A stretch of 64,000 nt of DNA from Microbulbifer variabilis (GTDB lineage: Bacteria > Pseudomonadota > Gammaproteobacteria > Pseudomonadales > Cellvibrionaceae): positions 1,099,001-1,163,000 of the forward strand of contig NZ_CP092418.1 of the NCBI RefSeq assembly GCF_023716485.1, read 5' to 3'. Position 1 is the stretch's first letter, and every line of letters starts with the position of its first letter. A program made the position numbers and the translations under genes. This document shows, piece by piece, positions 49,569 through 58,074 of this stretch. A model generated the notes under the pieces. That model was given only the letters and a program-made list of their open reading frames with translations, ran no database searches and had not been told where the DNA came from.

Positions 49569-49796
49569 CTAGAAGTCAGATTCAAGGTTGATTGACTCTC
49601 GTAACCAGTCCCTGATGTTGGATTCAAAGCTATCTGGGTATGGGAGGCATTTTTCATCGAGAAAGAGGTCGGTATGCTTAGTGGCACTAGCTACCATCCA
49701 GCTGAGCGAGATGTCCGAAAGTCTACTACCTGGATAGGATCCACCGTTATTTGAATGGACTGCAGGCATCCAAAGCTGCTCGACAATTTGATTATC
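49569..49796 (-). pseudogene. C-terminal fragment of a DUF2235 hydrolase (Tle1-like)
   Basis: The 76-codon frame encodes VEQLWMPAVHSNNGGSYPG and LSDISLSWMVASAT. This matches the C-terminal HSDVGGGYP / LSDIAL region of DUF2235 alpha/beta hydrolases (the type VI phospholipase effector Tle1 family). The remainder of the gene is missing. Upstream it runs directly into the end of the GC-rich peroxidase gene, so it was probably cut by that insertion. Confidence 0.7.
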
Positions 49797-49797
49797 G

Positions 49798-51042
49798 TCA
49801 ACGGCGTAGCGGCGCCTGGCCTTCGGGGTGTTCGAGGTCCTTTTCGTCGAACGCGTCGTCGGTCAACGTCTTCAGGAACGCCACGACCGCAGCTTCCTCT
49901 TCGTCTGTCAGCCCGAGGTTGCCCAGCTCGGCCCGGTTGACGTTCTTAGGGACTTCGGGTTTGGGCCAGCCGGTGATTCCGAAGTTCGGGTCGGTTGCGT
50001 CGGGCACTTCACCGAGCGTATCACGGGTGTTGTAGAAATGGACGATTTGCTCGAGCGTGGCGAAGACGCCGTTGTGCCCGTAGGGTGGGGTGATCTCAAT
50101 GTTGCGGAGAGTGGGCACCTTGAATTTACCATTCTGCGATCCGTCGGGATGCTTGGCGGCAATCTCCGGCCTACCGCCCAGGCCCAGGTCGAGTGGCAGG
50201 CTGACGACGCCGTGCAGGACGGCGATTCGTGGGTTCACAGGGAGCCCCAGGTTGTCGTAGGTGAAGTCGGTGAACAGGGCATGCGGGTAGTTCGCCGGCG
50301 GCTTGCTACTATGGCAGTTGCTGCATTTGGCTTTGCCATTAAACAGTTGGAGTCCCAACTGTTCCTGCGGGGTCAGGTCGATCTTGCTTGCAACGTAGTA
50401 GTCGTACTTGGAGTTGAACTCGGCGAACTCGTCAGTGGGCTCGAAGGACCCGATTGCGGCGCCGAACTTGGGGTAGACCATCTCGACCTGTGGCCACTTG
50501 AGGTCTACGCCGTAGAGCCGCCGGAAGGCCTCGAGATAGACCGGATTCTCCGCGAGGCGCGCGAGGACCGCCTCTTTGTTCGGCATGGCCATCTCCAGTG
50601 GGTTGAGTGGCGGTCCGATTGCTTGGTCTTTCAGCGAGTTGGCCCGGCCATCCCAGAACTGCCCGCCGACATAGGTCTGGTTCTGCTCATCCCAGTGGAA
50701 TGGGGGGCTGAACGTCGCGTAAGCGGCGGTCTGGGCGTTACGCGTGCCAAATTTCCCTGGCTCGGACCCGGGGGAGACCGGCATGTTTACGGGATCGGCG
50801 GCACTGCGTGGATCGGCGAAACCGGCCGAGTGCGCGTGACAGGTGACGCAGCCGGTGTTACGCCTGGCCGAGATGTTCAGGTCGTTGTAAAGAAGGAATC
50901 CCAGCTTAACCCGATCGGGGAGTGGGGTGTTCTGCAGCGGCGGAAGCGTCGCAGGCATCGTGTCTGATGTGGTGGCCGTTTCCCCCGTCAAAGGGAGGAC
51001 GAAGACCGAGAAGGCAATCATGGTTCTGGCCACGATCAACAT
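49798..51042 (-). CDS. Di-heme cytochrome c peroxidase family protein (GC-rich, foreign)
   Basis: 414-residue protein with an N-terminal hydrophobic leader and two c-type heme sites, CVTCH (near residue 63) and CSNCH (near 240). The motifs FWDGRANSL and GHNGVFATLEQIVHFYN are typical of cytochrome c peroxidase/MauG proteins. The gene is markedly richer in GC than everything around it. It joins AT-rich sequence abruptly on both sides: a truncated DUF2235 fragment at one end and a small unknown gene at the other, overlapping the start. This looks like a transferred segment, although an assembly join cannot be excluded. Confidence 0.8.
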   Translation of the reverse strand: MLIVARTMIAFSVFVLPLTGETATTSDTMPATLPPLQNTPLPDRVKLGFLLYNDLNISARRNTGCVTCHAHSAGFADPRSAADPVNMPVSPGSEPGKFGTRNAQTAAYATFSPPFHWDEQNQTYVGGQFWDGRANSLKDQAIGPPLNPLEMAMPNKEAVLARLAENPVYLEAFRRLYGVDLKWPQVEMVYPKFGAAIGSFEPTDEFAEFNSKYDYYVASKIDLTPQEQLGLQLFNGKAKCSNCHSSKPPANYPHALFTDFTYDNLGLPVNPRIAVLHGVVSLPLDLGLGGRPEIAAKHPDGSQNGKFKVPTLRNIEITPPYGHNGVFATLEQIVHFYNTRDTLGEVPDATDPNFGITGWPKPEVPKNVNRAELGNLGLTDEEEAAVVAFLKTLTDDAFDEKDLEHPEGQAPLRR

Positions 51043-51293
51043 ACCCAGCCTCCGCGCCTATTAGCTTTAATTATCTTGCTGTAATCCTCGTACTCTGCAT
51101 ACTTCTTTACAGCAAATTCTTTCGCTGAAGCTACAATTTCGCCTCTTCCTTTTCTTTCAGAGACAGGGACCATTTTAATCTTATCCGCTGTATACATTTG
51201 CGTTACATTACATAGCGCCAGCTTCCACTGCTCCTTGGAAAGATCAGCGTATTTTGAAAAAACACTGTGAAAAAATCTTGTATCTTTACTCAT
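51036..51293 (-). CDS. Small hypothetical protein, C-terminus altered by insertion
   Basis: 85-codon frame, Lys/Tyr-rich and helical (KYADLSKEQWKLALCNVTQMY). The last residues (RRGGWVC) lie in the GC-rich block, so the native end has been replaced. The family is not recognised. Its stop overlaps the start of the peroxidase gene. Confidence 0.5.
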   Translation of the reverse strand: MSKDTRFFHSVFSKYADLSKEQWKLALCNVTQMYTADKIKMVPVSERKGRGEIVASAKEFAVKKYAEYEDYSKIIKANRRGGWVC

Positions 51294-51639
51294 GAGTTAA
51301 GAGACCTGATTTCATGTAATAGTTGACCAGGGAGCCAGTGGTTCACTATCTATCTTTTTATTAAAGACCCTTTAAGTCCCAAAGCGAATCTATTAGCTAC
51401 TTTAGATTATAGATTTCCTATAAAGTGGAAATCAGATATATTTATTTGCAATTTAATAATCTACGGTAGCCTAGACTCTTTAAAAAAATAGCTCAGGGGT
51501 GTGGCGCACATAAGTCAGATTGCCTGACTCTAACCACCGTTAGTAAATTTAAACGCCTACTTCAGTTCTTTCACCCCATTCTGTTGTGCTCAACTCCAAC
51601 CGAACACTCCTCTAAGCACATTTCTCAAATTCGATAGGG

Positions 51640-51980
51640 GCTAGGTCCACCAGTGTTGTATGTATTCTGCGTGAGTTTTAAAAAGCAATATAAGCTATTA
51701 CATCTGCTATCGCATTCTTCCTTGTCGGATAGAGATTTCCCGTTAATCACTCTCGCTTCAAGCCGCTAAAAAAACGTTCAGTCGGTACCTTGTCCCAACA
51801 ATTTCCCTCTTCCTGCTTCAGGTCCTTTATTCAGCGCCTCAGGTTATTGGCAGTTGTTCCTACAGTCTTTACTATCTTAGAAATCGAATATCCTTTCTTA
51901 GAGACAAGAGTTTCGGCGTCTTTCTTAAATGCCGGATTGAAATGCCGACGTGTCCCTTTTTTTTCATGCTTCACCTCGCT
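51640..51980 (-). mobile_element. IS3-family transposase remnant (internal deletion)
   Basis: On the minus strand one frame gives an OrfA-like N-terminal part (FNPAFKKDAETLVSKKGYS, then TTANNLRR). This is joined directly to an OrfB C-terminal part (NCWDKVPTERFFSGLKRE, RIHTTLVDLAPIEFEKC). About 600 bases of transposase, including most of the DDE core, are missing between them, and three in-frame stops are present. No intact terminal repeats were found. Confidence 0.8.
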
Positions 51981-52101
51981 TGGTAGTTTTACCATCTTCG
52001 CGAAGTGTCTGGATGGATTAGATCAGTACACTGAACTTAAAATCCATAAGCTACAAGGCAGGGCTAGACCACCGCTATGTTTCCAGTTGGATAAGGTTGA
52101 G

Positions 52102-52237
52102 GTAGCGCACTGCCATGACATTCAACTCGATTGAAGAGCTGCTCGAAGAGATTTATTACGGATAGGGAACCGCCCATTGTGGACATGCATGATGGGTGGT
52201 GTGGGGACCGGTAGCAAGAAACTACCGGTTACCCAGT
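52102..52237 (+). mobile_element. Group II intron 3' remnant (domains V-VI)
   Basis: Begins at GTAGCGCACTGCC and runs to the family 3' end ACCCAGT. Domain V (52,169-52,200) is intact: ACCGCCCAT pairs with ATGGGTGGT over nine bases, with a CGC triad containing a G-U wobble and a two-base bulge. The following 3' exon TTAGAT fits an attC core. It may be the displaced 3' end of copy B. Confidence 0.75.
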
Positions 52238-52842
52238 TTAGATTTTTTTCTTGCTACGATGGAGAATATATGCCAATGGTGCGGTGTACCATCTGTAGTT
52301 TCTCCTGAAAGGTCATGTTCAGTCCACTTTAATAGCTCAAAGTTACTGAGGTGTTTTTTAATCTTCGATTCATTCATAACTAGAGTATCATTCCAAAATG
52401 CTTCCTTATCATACTCAGGTCCAGCCATTGTGTCTTTCGGCCCCAGGAATGAACCGCAAAAGATTCCACCCTCCGTCAAAGAGTTAGTTATTTTCAACCA
52501 AACTGACTCAAAATATTTTTCAGGACAAAAGAAAAGACTGGCATCAGCAACTACCAGCGAGGACTCAGGATAATGGAAAGTATTAAAACTATCCCTTGAT
52601 AGAATAACCTGCTCATCATCTTTGAATCGTTTACGACATCTAGATATAGATTCATTCTCGATATCAAAGGCATGAACCGTGAAATTATTACTGCGCAAAT
52701 AAGCTATATCTGATCCTGCTCCACAGCCACAATCAACAGCAATATTTCTTCCTTTTACTTTACTAAGAGCAAAAATTAAATCTTCTCGAGTATCACTACG
52801 TTCTGTTGAGTCATAATAGTTGGAGATTTCTCTCGTTGACAT
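52222..52842 (-). CDS. SAM-dependent methyltransferase (integron cassette)
   Basis: 206-residue class I methyltransferase. The SAM motif is AVDCGCGAGSDIAYL (about residues 34-48), followed by the acidic-loop FDIENESI and a motif like SLVVADASLFF. The C-terminal HWHIFSIVARKK matches tellurite-resistance/cyclopropane-type small methyltransferases. The last four codons and the TAG stop lie inside the antisense strand of the adjacent intron, so intron insertion has replaced the natural end. Confidence 0.75.
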   Translation of the reverse strand: MSTREISNYYDSTERSDTREDLIFALSKVKGRNIAVDCGCGAGSDIAYLRSNNFTVHAFDIENESISRCRKRFKDDEQVILSRDSFNTFHYPESSLVVADASLFFCPEKYFESVWLKITNSLTEGGIFCGSFLGPKDTMAGPEYDKEAFWNDTLVMNESKIKKHLSNFELLKWTEHDLSGETTDGTPHHWHIFSIVARKKSKLGNR

Positions 52843-52865
52843 TCCCTATCTCCGATGAGTAGAAA

Positions 52866-52932
52866 ATCTAACTCCGCCAACAGTGGCCGAGCGTAGCGAG
52901 GTCCAGCCCCGAAGGGGCGATGCTGACTACTG
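52866..52932 (-). repeat. attC site interrupted by group II intron copy C
   Basis: Minus-strand R' core GTTAGAT (52,866-52,872) and a compact palindrome with a GC-rich tip (GCCCCTTCGGGGC). It ends at ACTG next to the intron. Clear attC architecture, 67 bases. Confidence 0.8.
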
Positions 52933-53286
52933 GTACATCCAGCATGGGCATGAGCTAATGGGGTGAAAATCCCCTGTAGGAAGGTCACCATTTAATGGGT
53001 TCCATTAAATGCTAACTACTGGCGAATGACAACTGCAACAGCCAAGGACACCGAAGATGGGTGATCTAACGGGTAGAGTCAAAGATGCAGTTGTGTAGTG
53101 AAAGTTCATACTCTGAACTGGGAAGTTCTGTTTAATTTACTACAGTGAAGCTGTCAGGGCGGTAACAGACTCATATATGGGCTTAACCAGTTCGAGACTA
53201 TCGTTAAGTACATGGATAGGCTGATTACGCACCCCCGCGATGACTGGTGTAGTAGCCGGTAACTAGAAACTGCCGGCTACTAGATT
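52933..53286 (+). mobile_element. ORF-less group II intron-like element, copy C (short subfamily)
   Basis: 354-nt element starting GTACATCCAGCATGG and ending CTACTAGATT. It lacks about 100 nt of the central part present in the long subfamily. The domain VI hairpin (CCGGTAAC...GCCGGC) remains, but domain V is badly mispaired. The nearest relative in the window is copy D. Confidence 0.75.
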
Positions 53287-53325
53287 TTGAGCTACTCAAC
53301 AACATTGCCAGAGGAACTTACCAAT
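53287..53325 (-). pseudogene. 39-nt relic of the DUF1963 cassette 3' end
   Basis: Identical to 56,489-56,527, the last nine codons, stop and attC start of the DUF1963 gene. After position 53,325 similarity ends. This is a fragment left by duplication of copy D or C together with its flank. Confidence 0.85.
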
Positions 53326-53486
53326 TAGAAAAACTAAAAACAACAGGGTGTCCACTTTAGTTTTTTAATAAACAAAATAGTTGCCCAAATAATTACTCCC
53401 TTAAATAAGAAGCTCTATCCACGATAAAATCGAGCTTGTCTTACAAGATGGATTGATTGCGGTGAAGCGTAGTTAATCCTTAATCG

Positions 53487-54308
53487 TTAGGACTCCGTTA
53501 AAGTTATGGTGGTGTGGCCCAGGCTATTATTCCCCGCGATCGAGGTGTTGTAGTTTCCCTTGCCCTGCGGCCAAGACACGCTCGTAGGTTGCCAGCCATC
53601 GTATCCACTATTGGATTCTGGTTGGATTGAGAAGGTGTGGTCTTCGTCGATACTGTACTGCAAATTAGCGTATGGGGACTCCCATTGGGTTCCAGAAAAG
53701 CCATCAAGTATCATCACTTTTTGCCCTGGTCCAATCGATGTAGTCCCATTCAAAAGCTCATATGGATGTGGATTAGCGTAGTCGCATAAATGAACCCACT
53801 TTTTGGTCTGATTGTCGAGATAATAGGTAGGACTTACCGGTTCAATTTCTTCCTTCATCTCGTACGGATCCCCTATCGGATATACGTGAAGGGTGGCCGT
53901 GTACTCGTCTTTACCGCCTTTTTTTTTCGAAATTAATATCGCGTCATCCATGACCCAGAAATAACCCGTCGTTTCAGCGCTATATCCAGGCTTATTAGGG
54001 GTCTGCGCGAATACGTAGACGCAAGCCGTATAAGCTTTTTCGCCATCGGTTTGCGAAGTTATCGCGGTTTCGCTTGCGTAGTTGATCTTCATCTTGCTGC
54101 CGCTTTGCCCCGGAAGATAATAAAGGACATATCCAGCGGCCATGTCACTTCCTTTAGCCCAGCCTGTGAAAGCTCTCGTGGTTGTTAACGCGGGAATAGT
54201 ATCTACTGGGCCATGCTCAATATTACCCTCGGATTGATTCATGTTTTTGGTATATTTAATATCGGTCTTACAATGATTTGCGATATTAACGGTAATGTGA
54301 TAACCCAT
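53487..54308 (-). CDS. Hypothetical protein, possibly a secreted or beta-rich effector-like cassette
   Basis: 273-residue protein with a good GGAG ribosome-binding site six to seven bases before the ATG. There is no signal peptide. The sequence is rich in Gly, Ser, Thr, Tyr and Trp and looks beta-stranded (GYHITVNIANHCKTDIKYTKN, DGWQPTSVSWPQGKGNYN). It faintly recalls aegerolysin- or lectin-like folds, but I do not claim a family. It is in cassette orientation. Confidence 0.65.
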   Translation of the reverse strand: MGYHITVNIANHCKTDIKYTKNMNQSEGNIEHGPVDTIPALTTTRAFTGWAKGSDMAAGYVLYYLPGQSGSKMKINYASETAITSQTDGEKAYTACVYVFAQTPNKPGYSAETTGYFWVMDDAILISKKKGGKDEYTATLHVYPIGDPYEMKEEIEPVSPTYYLDNQTKKWVHLCDYANPHPYELLNGTTSIGPGQKVMILDGFSGTQWESPYANLQYSIDEDHTFSIQPESNSGYDGWQPTSVSWPQGKGNYNTSIAGNNSLGHTTITLTES

Positions 54309-54370
54309 TTTTTTCTCCTGTTTTTAAATATGCTCTTATTGCAGACATTAATGCCATAAACTATGCTCGA

Positions 54371-54595
54371 TTAACAAAACGAAATAAAAGGATATAAAAA
54401 ATATTTGGCATAGGACAACTGATTAAAGTTCGAGCTTTCCCTAAATACCAATTCAGTGGAAATAAATAGTTCATGAGAAAGCTCATAGTATTTCGCATAT
54501 GAGAGCCCCGGCCACACCTTACTTGACATGCTTGGCAATAACTTCTCTGACCTTGTTCGGTCATTGATGGATAGGTAAAATTCTTCGCTCATCAT
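54371..54595 (-). CDS. Short hypothetical frame
   Basis: 74-codon frame upstream of the beta-rich protein gene. It contains a repeated phrase LSYAKY and ends in a hydrophobic stretch. There is no recognisable ribosome-binding site and no family. It may be a gene fragment. Confidence 0.3.
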   Translation of the reverse strand: MMSEEFYLSINDRTRSEKLLPSMSSKVWPGLSYAKYYELSHELFISTELVFRESSNFNQLSYAKYFLYPFISFC

Positions 54596-55576
54596 GAAGA
54601 TGGAAAGCTATAACTTAAACAACCTATGCTTATATTTTGGCGCGAGAATCTTTTAAAATCCTTCCGAAAAAACTAGCCTGCACACTAATGGCCACAACAA
54701 TAATAAATGCTGGCAATATCTTCTTTATCGGTATCTCCAGTATCTATCCATGTTAAATAATATTATTTTCAAAACAAAGATTGCAAGCAATAATTTTATA
54801 TGGGTAGGTCATTCACTAAAGACCTTTTACCCGCCAGCCCCCTCCAAAAAAGTTATTGATTTAACAATATTTCCTAAACAGAAATAGGCTCAAATTCCTT
54901 CGAGCAACCCAATTGTTTTGCCTGTCTATTCATGTTATAGATTTATATGCCCCCTCGATTTAAGTATTAACATAGATTTTCCTATCCGCTAGCAACCAAG
55001 AAATATAAAACAAATACACAAAGAAATTCAGAGCTTTGGTGATCAATCAAAGGTTGGAATGACCACGTTATGATACAAATAACTCGATCTGCTGACAGAG
55101 ATTCTAGAAGAGAGTTGGAAAAAAGTGTATCTGTAAAAAATAAGGTGTTGCTTATCGATGCAAAGCTATCCATTAAATTAGAAGCCAGCTTTGATCGAGA
55201 ACCCTACGCTGGAATATTTACAGTAGAAGGCGAATAGATCAGGCTCTTTAATTTTCAAGCTGCCCCAAAACAAAGAAGCCAGCTAATGAGAGGCTGTGCA
55301 AGAAGTTTATGCTCAACTCGATAAACACTGGGTACACGGAATAGGCGATTGTCGAAGCTTCCTCTCAGCCTCACCCTGCTAATCTAGTCCTAACCCAAAT
55401 GCTCTATATCAAGATTACCGCTCTTTGATCTAAAAATAGCGTTTTCCAAGACCTGTATGCAAATTCCCAGAGCTTGAACTCCTTTACTTATAAATCAAAG
55501 AGAAAGAGTCGTCAGAAATAGAGCTTTCGCTACTGTTGACATAATCCCCAGTCTTTGACTGTCCTAGTGTGTGTTT
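54596..55576. other. AT-rich stretch with little recognisable content
   Basis: Nearly 1 kb without intron copies or clear attC sites. The only protein-like frame is a 55-codon plus-strand ORF (listed separately). The rest resembles decayed cassette sequence. Confidence 0.4.
55070..55237 (+). CDS. Small hypothetical ORF
   Basis: 55-codon ATG frame (MIQITRSADRDSRRELEK ... TVEGE) with plausible protein composition but no clear ribosome-binding site and opposite orientation to the cassettes. It may be a fragment or spurious. Confidence 0.25.
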   Translation: MIQITRSADRDSRRELEKSVSVKNKVLLIDAKLSIKLEASFDREPYAGIFTVEGE

Positions 55577-56047
55577 CTACCCTTTCCCCCATGGATAATC
55601 TGGTGGCATGTAGCCCTCAACTCTTTTTATTTTCAATAAAGACTTTTTATCAAAAACCGTCGAATATATACCCGACGAAAGATTAGACCCGATTGGGTTT
55701 ATAGTGATGCTCTCTACCTTGAACTCACCATCCAAAGATAATTTGAATAATGTTCCTTGCCGCGTGCCATGTCTCCAATAACCCCATAGACTATTACGGC
55801 CGGATTCATATTTTTCGAAAGCAATTGCCTTTGGGTGAAATGCCACAACTTTATTTATGTATGTTCCATCCGCCTTACTTAGATAGATTATAAAAGGGCC
55901 GCCACTATTGCCGAACATTGCTGATGGTCCAGACATGATTCTATCGGCTATACCATCACCATTTAAATCGCCACTATATGTATATCCGTAATCTGCTCTA
56001 ACCTGACTTGCAAATAGAATCAGGATAAATACTATGCATCGATACAC
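55577..56047 (-). CDS. Secreted FG-GAP-like small protein (integron cassette)
   Basis: 156-residue precursor with a signal peptide (YRCIVFILILFASQVRA, cleavage near residue 18). The mature part has a calcium-loop-like SGDLNGDGIADRI and resembles a single FG-GAP/VCBS-type repeat. The function is unknown. Its upstream attC at 56,065-56,130 is clear. Confidence 0.65.
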   Translation of the reverse strand: MYRCIVFILILFASQVRADYGYTYSGDLNGDGIADRIMSGPSAMFGNSGGPFIIYLSKADGTYINKVVAFHPKAIAFEKYESGRNSLWGYWRHGTRQGTLFKLSLDGEFKVESITINPIGSNLSSGIYSTVFDKKSLLKIKRVEGYMPPDYPWGKG

Positions 56048-56064
56048 TGGGTAGCTCCTTTTTG

Positions 56065-56130
56065 GTTTAACGCCTCAATAGCGGACAAATAACTTGGCTC
56101 TTCAGCCGTAGGCAATCGTTGATTAATTTG
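56065..56130 (-). repeat. attC site interrupted by group II intron copy D
   Basis: Minus-strand R' core GTTAAAC (56,065-56,071), matching GTTRRRY exactly. It has an imperfect palindromic body and ends at ATTTG against the intron. Confidence 0.8.
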
Positions 56131-56488
56131 GTACGCCAACTATGGGCGTGAACTAATGGGGTGAAAGTCCGCTGTAGGAAGATTACCATTTAATGGGTTC
56201 CATTAAATGGTAACTACTGGCGAATGACAATTGCAACAGTCAAGGACACCGAAGCCGGGTGATCTAACGGGTAGAGTCAAAGATGCAATTGTGTAGTGAA
56301 AGTTCATGCTCTTAACTGGGGAAGTCTGTTTAATTTACTACAGTGAAGTTGTCAGGGCGGTAACAGACTCATATATAAGCCTAACCGGTTCGAGACTATC
56401 GTTAAGTACATGGATAGGGAACGGCTGATTACGTACCCCGCGATGACTGGTGTAGTAGCCGGTAACTATAAATTGCCGGCTACACGAT
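56131..56488 (+). mobile_element. ORF-less group II intron-like element, copy D (short subfamily)
   Basis: 358-nt element beginning GTACGCCAACTATGG and ending CACGATT. It is the nearest relative of copy C. In domain V, three of nine pairs are lost (G-G, C-C and G-G mismatches), while one change (C-G to T-A) is compensatory. The 3' exon TTGAGC restores a perfect attC box (GCTCAAC). Confidence 0.75.
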
Positions 56489-56498
56489 TTTGAGCTAC

Positions 56499-57185
56499 TC
56501 AACAACATTGCCAGAGGAACTTACCAATCGTTCCCTCTTTATTTATGAATGCGTATGAAACACCGGAGTCTCCAAAATTGATACTAAATGGAACTTCACA
56601 CGAATCTAGCTGCATAAGAAGTGACCAGTCGTCCGTATTTCCGGGAAATTCGTCACCTTGAAGAAAGCTGGGTGTCCCACCAATTTTATTTCCTCCCAGC
56701 TTATTACAGTATTTTTCATAGTCCTCGTCAGCTAGATCAAAGCGTTCTGCTTCTGGAATGAACTCTGGGTCTTTTGAGGCTGAAAGATCAACAGCTAATT
56801 CGATATCTATTGGGTAAAGACCAGTTTTCCCCTTTACTTCAACATAGTCCTGTAAAGTTGGTCCAGTGGTGATATTTCGTACCTTAATTTGAGGCTTACC
56901 ACCCGGTTGAATAATTACTGCATTCTCGCCACCATCTGGCTCCCATGTTCCATCAACGTACTCATCATCATCTGTCATGAAGATATAGGCCACTTTTCCC
57001 TCACAGCCTGGAAATAGATCATTTGTAAGTTTGATCTGACAAATAAAGCGCATGGGAGAATCCATTTCAGAGCTTATTGGCCATTGAGCTTCCTCAAGCC
57101 AATTAGGCTGACCGCCAAATTTTGTAACAACATCAGAAATCGGTAATTCAGTTACTTTGAATTTTATTGTATTACGAGTAATCAT
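56499..57185 (-). CDS. DUF1963 (YwqG-like) protein (integron cassette)
   Basis: 228-residue protein starting at the ATG at 57185. GGQPNWLEEAQWP and SPMRFICQIKL near the N-terminus, and a similar GGTPSFLQGDEFPG in the C-terminal half (an internal duplication), identify the DUF1963/YwqG family. No activity is known for the family. An open frame continues 52 codons upstream, through the attC into copy E, and is not taken as coding. Confidence 0.8.
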   Translation of the reverse strand: MITRNTIKFKVTELPISDVVTKFGGQPNWLEEAQWPISSEMDSPMRFICQIKLTNDLFPGCEGKVAYIFMTDDDEYVDGTWEPDGGENAVIIQPGGKPQIKVRNITTGPTLQDYVEVKGKTGLYPIDIELAVDLSASKDPEFIPEAERFDLADEDYEKYCNKLGGNKIGGTPSFLQGDEFPGNTDDWSLLMQLDSCEVPFSINFGDSGVSYAFINKEGTIGKFLWQCC

Positions 57186-57201
57186 ACTTATCCTTGTGTA
57201 C

Positions 57202-57282
57202 TCTAAACCCTTGCTAATAGGCAGCTGAAACTCAGTGTAGGCTGTCCCGTGGAAGCGGAACGGAGTGTACTTGAGTAACTTG
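57202..57282 (-). repeat. Degenerate attC site interrupted by intron copy E
   Basis: The expected core is blurred (GTTTAGA on the minus strand, 57,202-57,208) and the palindrome is weak. The position between cassette start and intron and the 3' edge AACTTG still fit an attC. Confidence 0.45.
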
Positions 57283-57737
57283 GTACGCCTAGTATGGGCG
57301 TGAACTAATGGGGTGAAAGTCCCGTGTAGGAAAGTCACCATTTAATGGGCGCCATTAAATGCTAACTACTAAAGAATGGCAACTGCAACACTGAGAGATC
57401 TTGTGGGGAAGAAGCCGCTAGCAAGACTACGAGCTGGCGAATAGAAACATCCTATAAGGCTTAGCCTGGAGGGGCACCGAAACGGAGTGGTCAAAGGGTA
57501 GAGTCAATGATGCAGCTGAGTAGTGAAAGGTCACGTTCTTATCTGGGGAGATCAGTTTAACTGGCTGTTGTGAAGCTGCCAGCGTGGCGCTGACTCATAA
57601 GTAGCGTACTGCCATGATACTCTACTCAAATGAAGAGCTGCTGTTGGGTAGGGATTCAACGGATAGGGAGCCTGCCATTGCAGATTGGCACGATGGGTGG
57701 TGTGGGGGCCGGTAGCTAGAAACTACCTGCTACCCGA
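57283..57737 (+). mobile_element. ORF-less group II intron-like element, copy E (long subfamily)
   Basis: 455-nt element from GTACGCCTAGTATGG to CTACCCGAT. Domain VI is well formed (GGTAG...CTACC). Domain V has two mismatches at the triad region (GCCTGCCAT against ATGGGTGGT), so splicing is doubtful. Confidence 0.8.
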
Positions 57738-57794
57738 TTTATGTGCCTGTTCCTGCCTAATCACAGCGACATCTATGTGGTTACCAAATAGTGC

Positions 57795-58040
57795 TTATTT
57801 ACGATTAGCCCACGGAGATTTGTTTTCAAAAGTTGAGATATACAGATTCTCGACTTTATCTCGCGCCCACTGGGTTTTACGTAAAAACTTGAGCGAAGAC
57901 TTAATTGATGGGTCGCTCTTAAAGCAATTGATATTAATCCTATCTGCCAAACCATCCCAGCCATAATGCTCCTGCAAACGTGTAACAACTTTCTCAAGAG
58001 TAATACCATGTAGCGGATTATTTGGTTGTTCTTTACTCAT
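57795..58040 (-). CDS. VF530 family protein (DUF2132, integron cassette)
   Basis: 81-residue protein with [29 protein letters not shown] and [22 protein letters not shown]. These are diagnostic of the VF530/DUF2132 family, a small helical fold thought to bind DNA. Families of this type are common on integron cassettes. The start is at the ATG at 58040. Confidence 0.85.
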   Translation of the reverse strand: MSKEQPNNPLHGITLEKVVTRLQEHYGWDGLADRININCFKSDPSIKSSLKFLRKTQWARDKVENLYISTFENKSPWANRK

Positions 58041-58074
58041 TCTTCAATCAATACCCTGTGTTTAATGACGCATA

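Noticed and set aside
49828..50967. 379-codon plus-strand frame opposite the GC-rich peroxidase
   Set aside because: It is an antisense shadow caused by high GC. The minus strand has heme motifs and a leader.
57685..57966. Plus-strand frames overlapping introns and cassette genes (also near 59,951 and 62,797)
   Set aside because: They start inside the intron RNA and run antisense through recognised cassette genes, with no ribosome-binding site or family.
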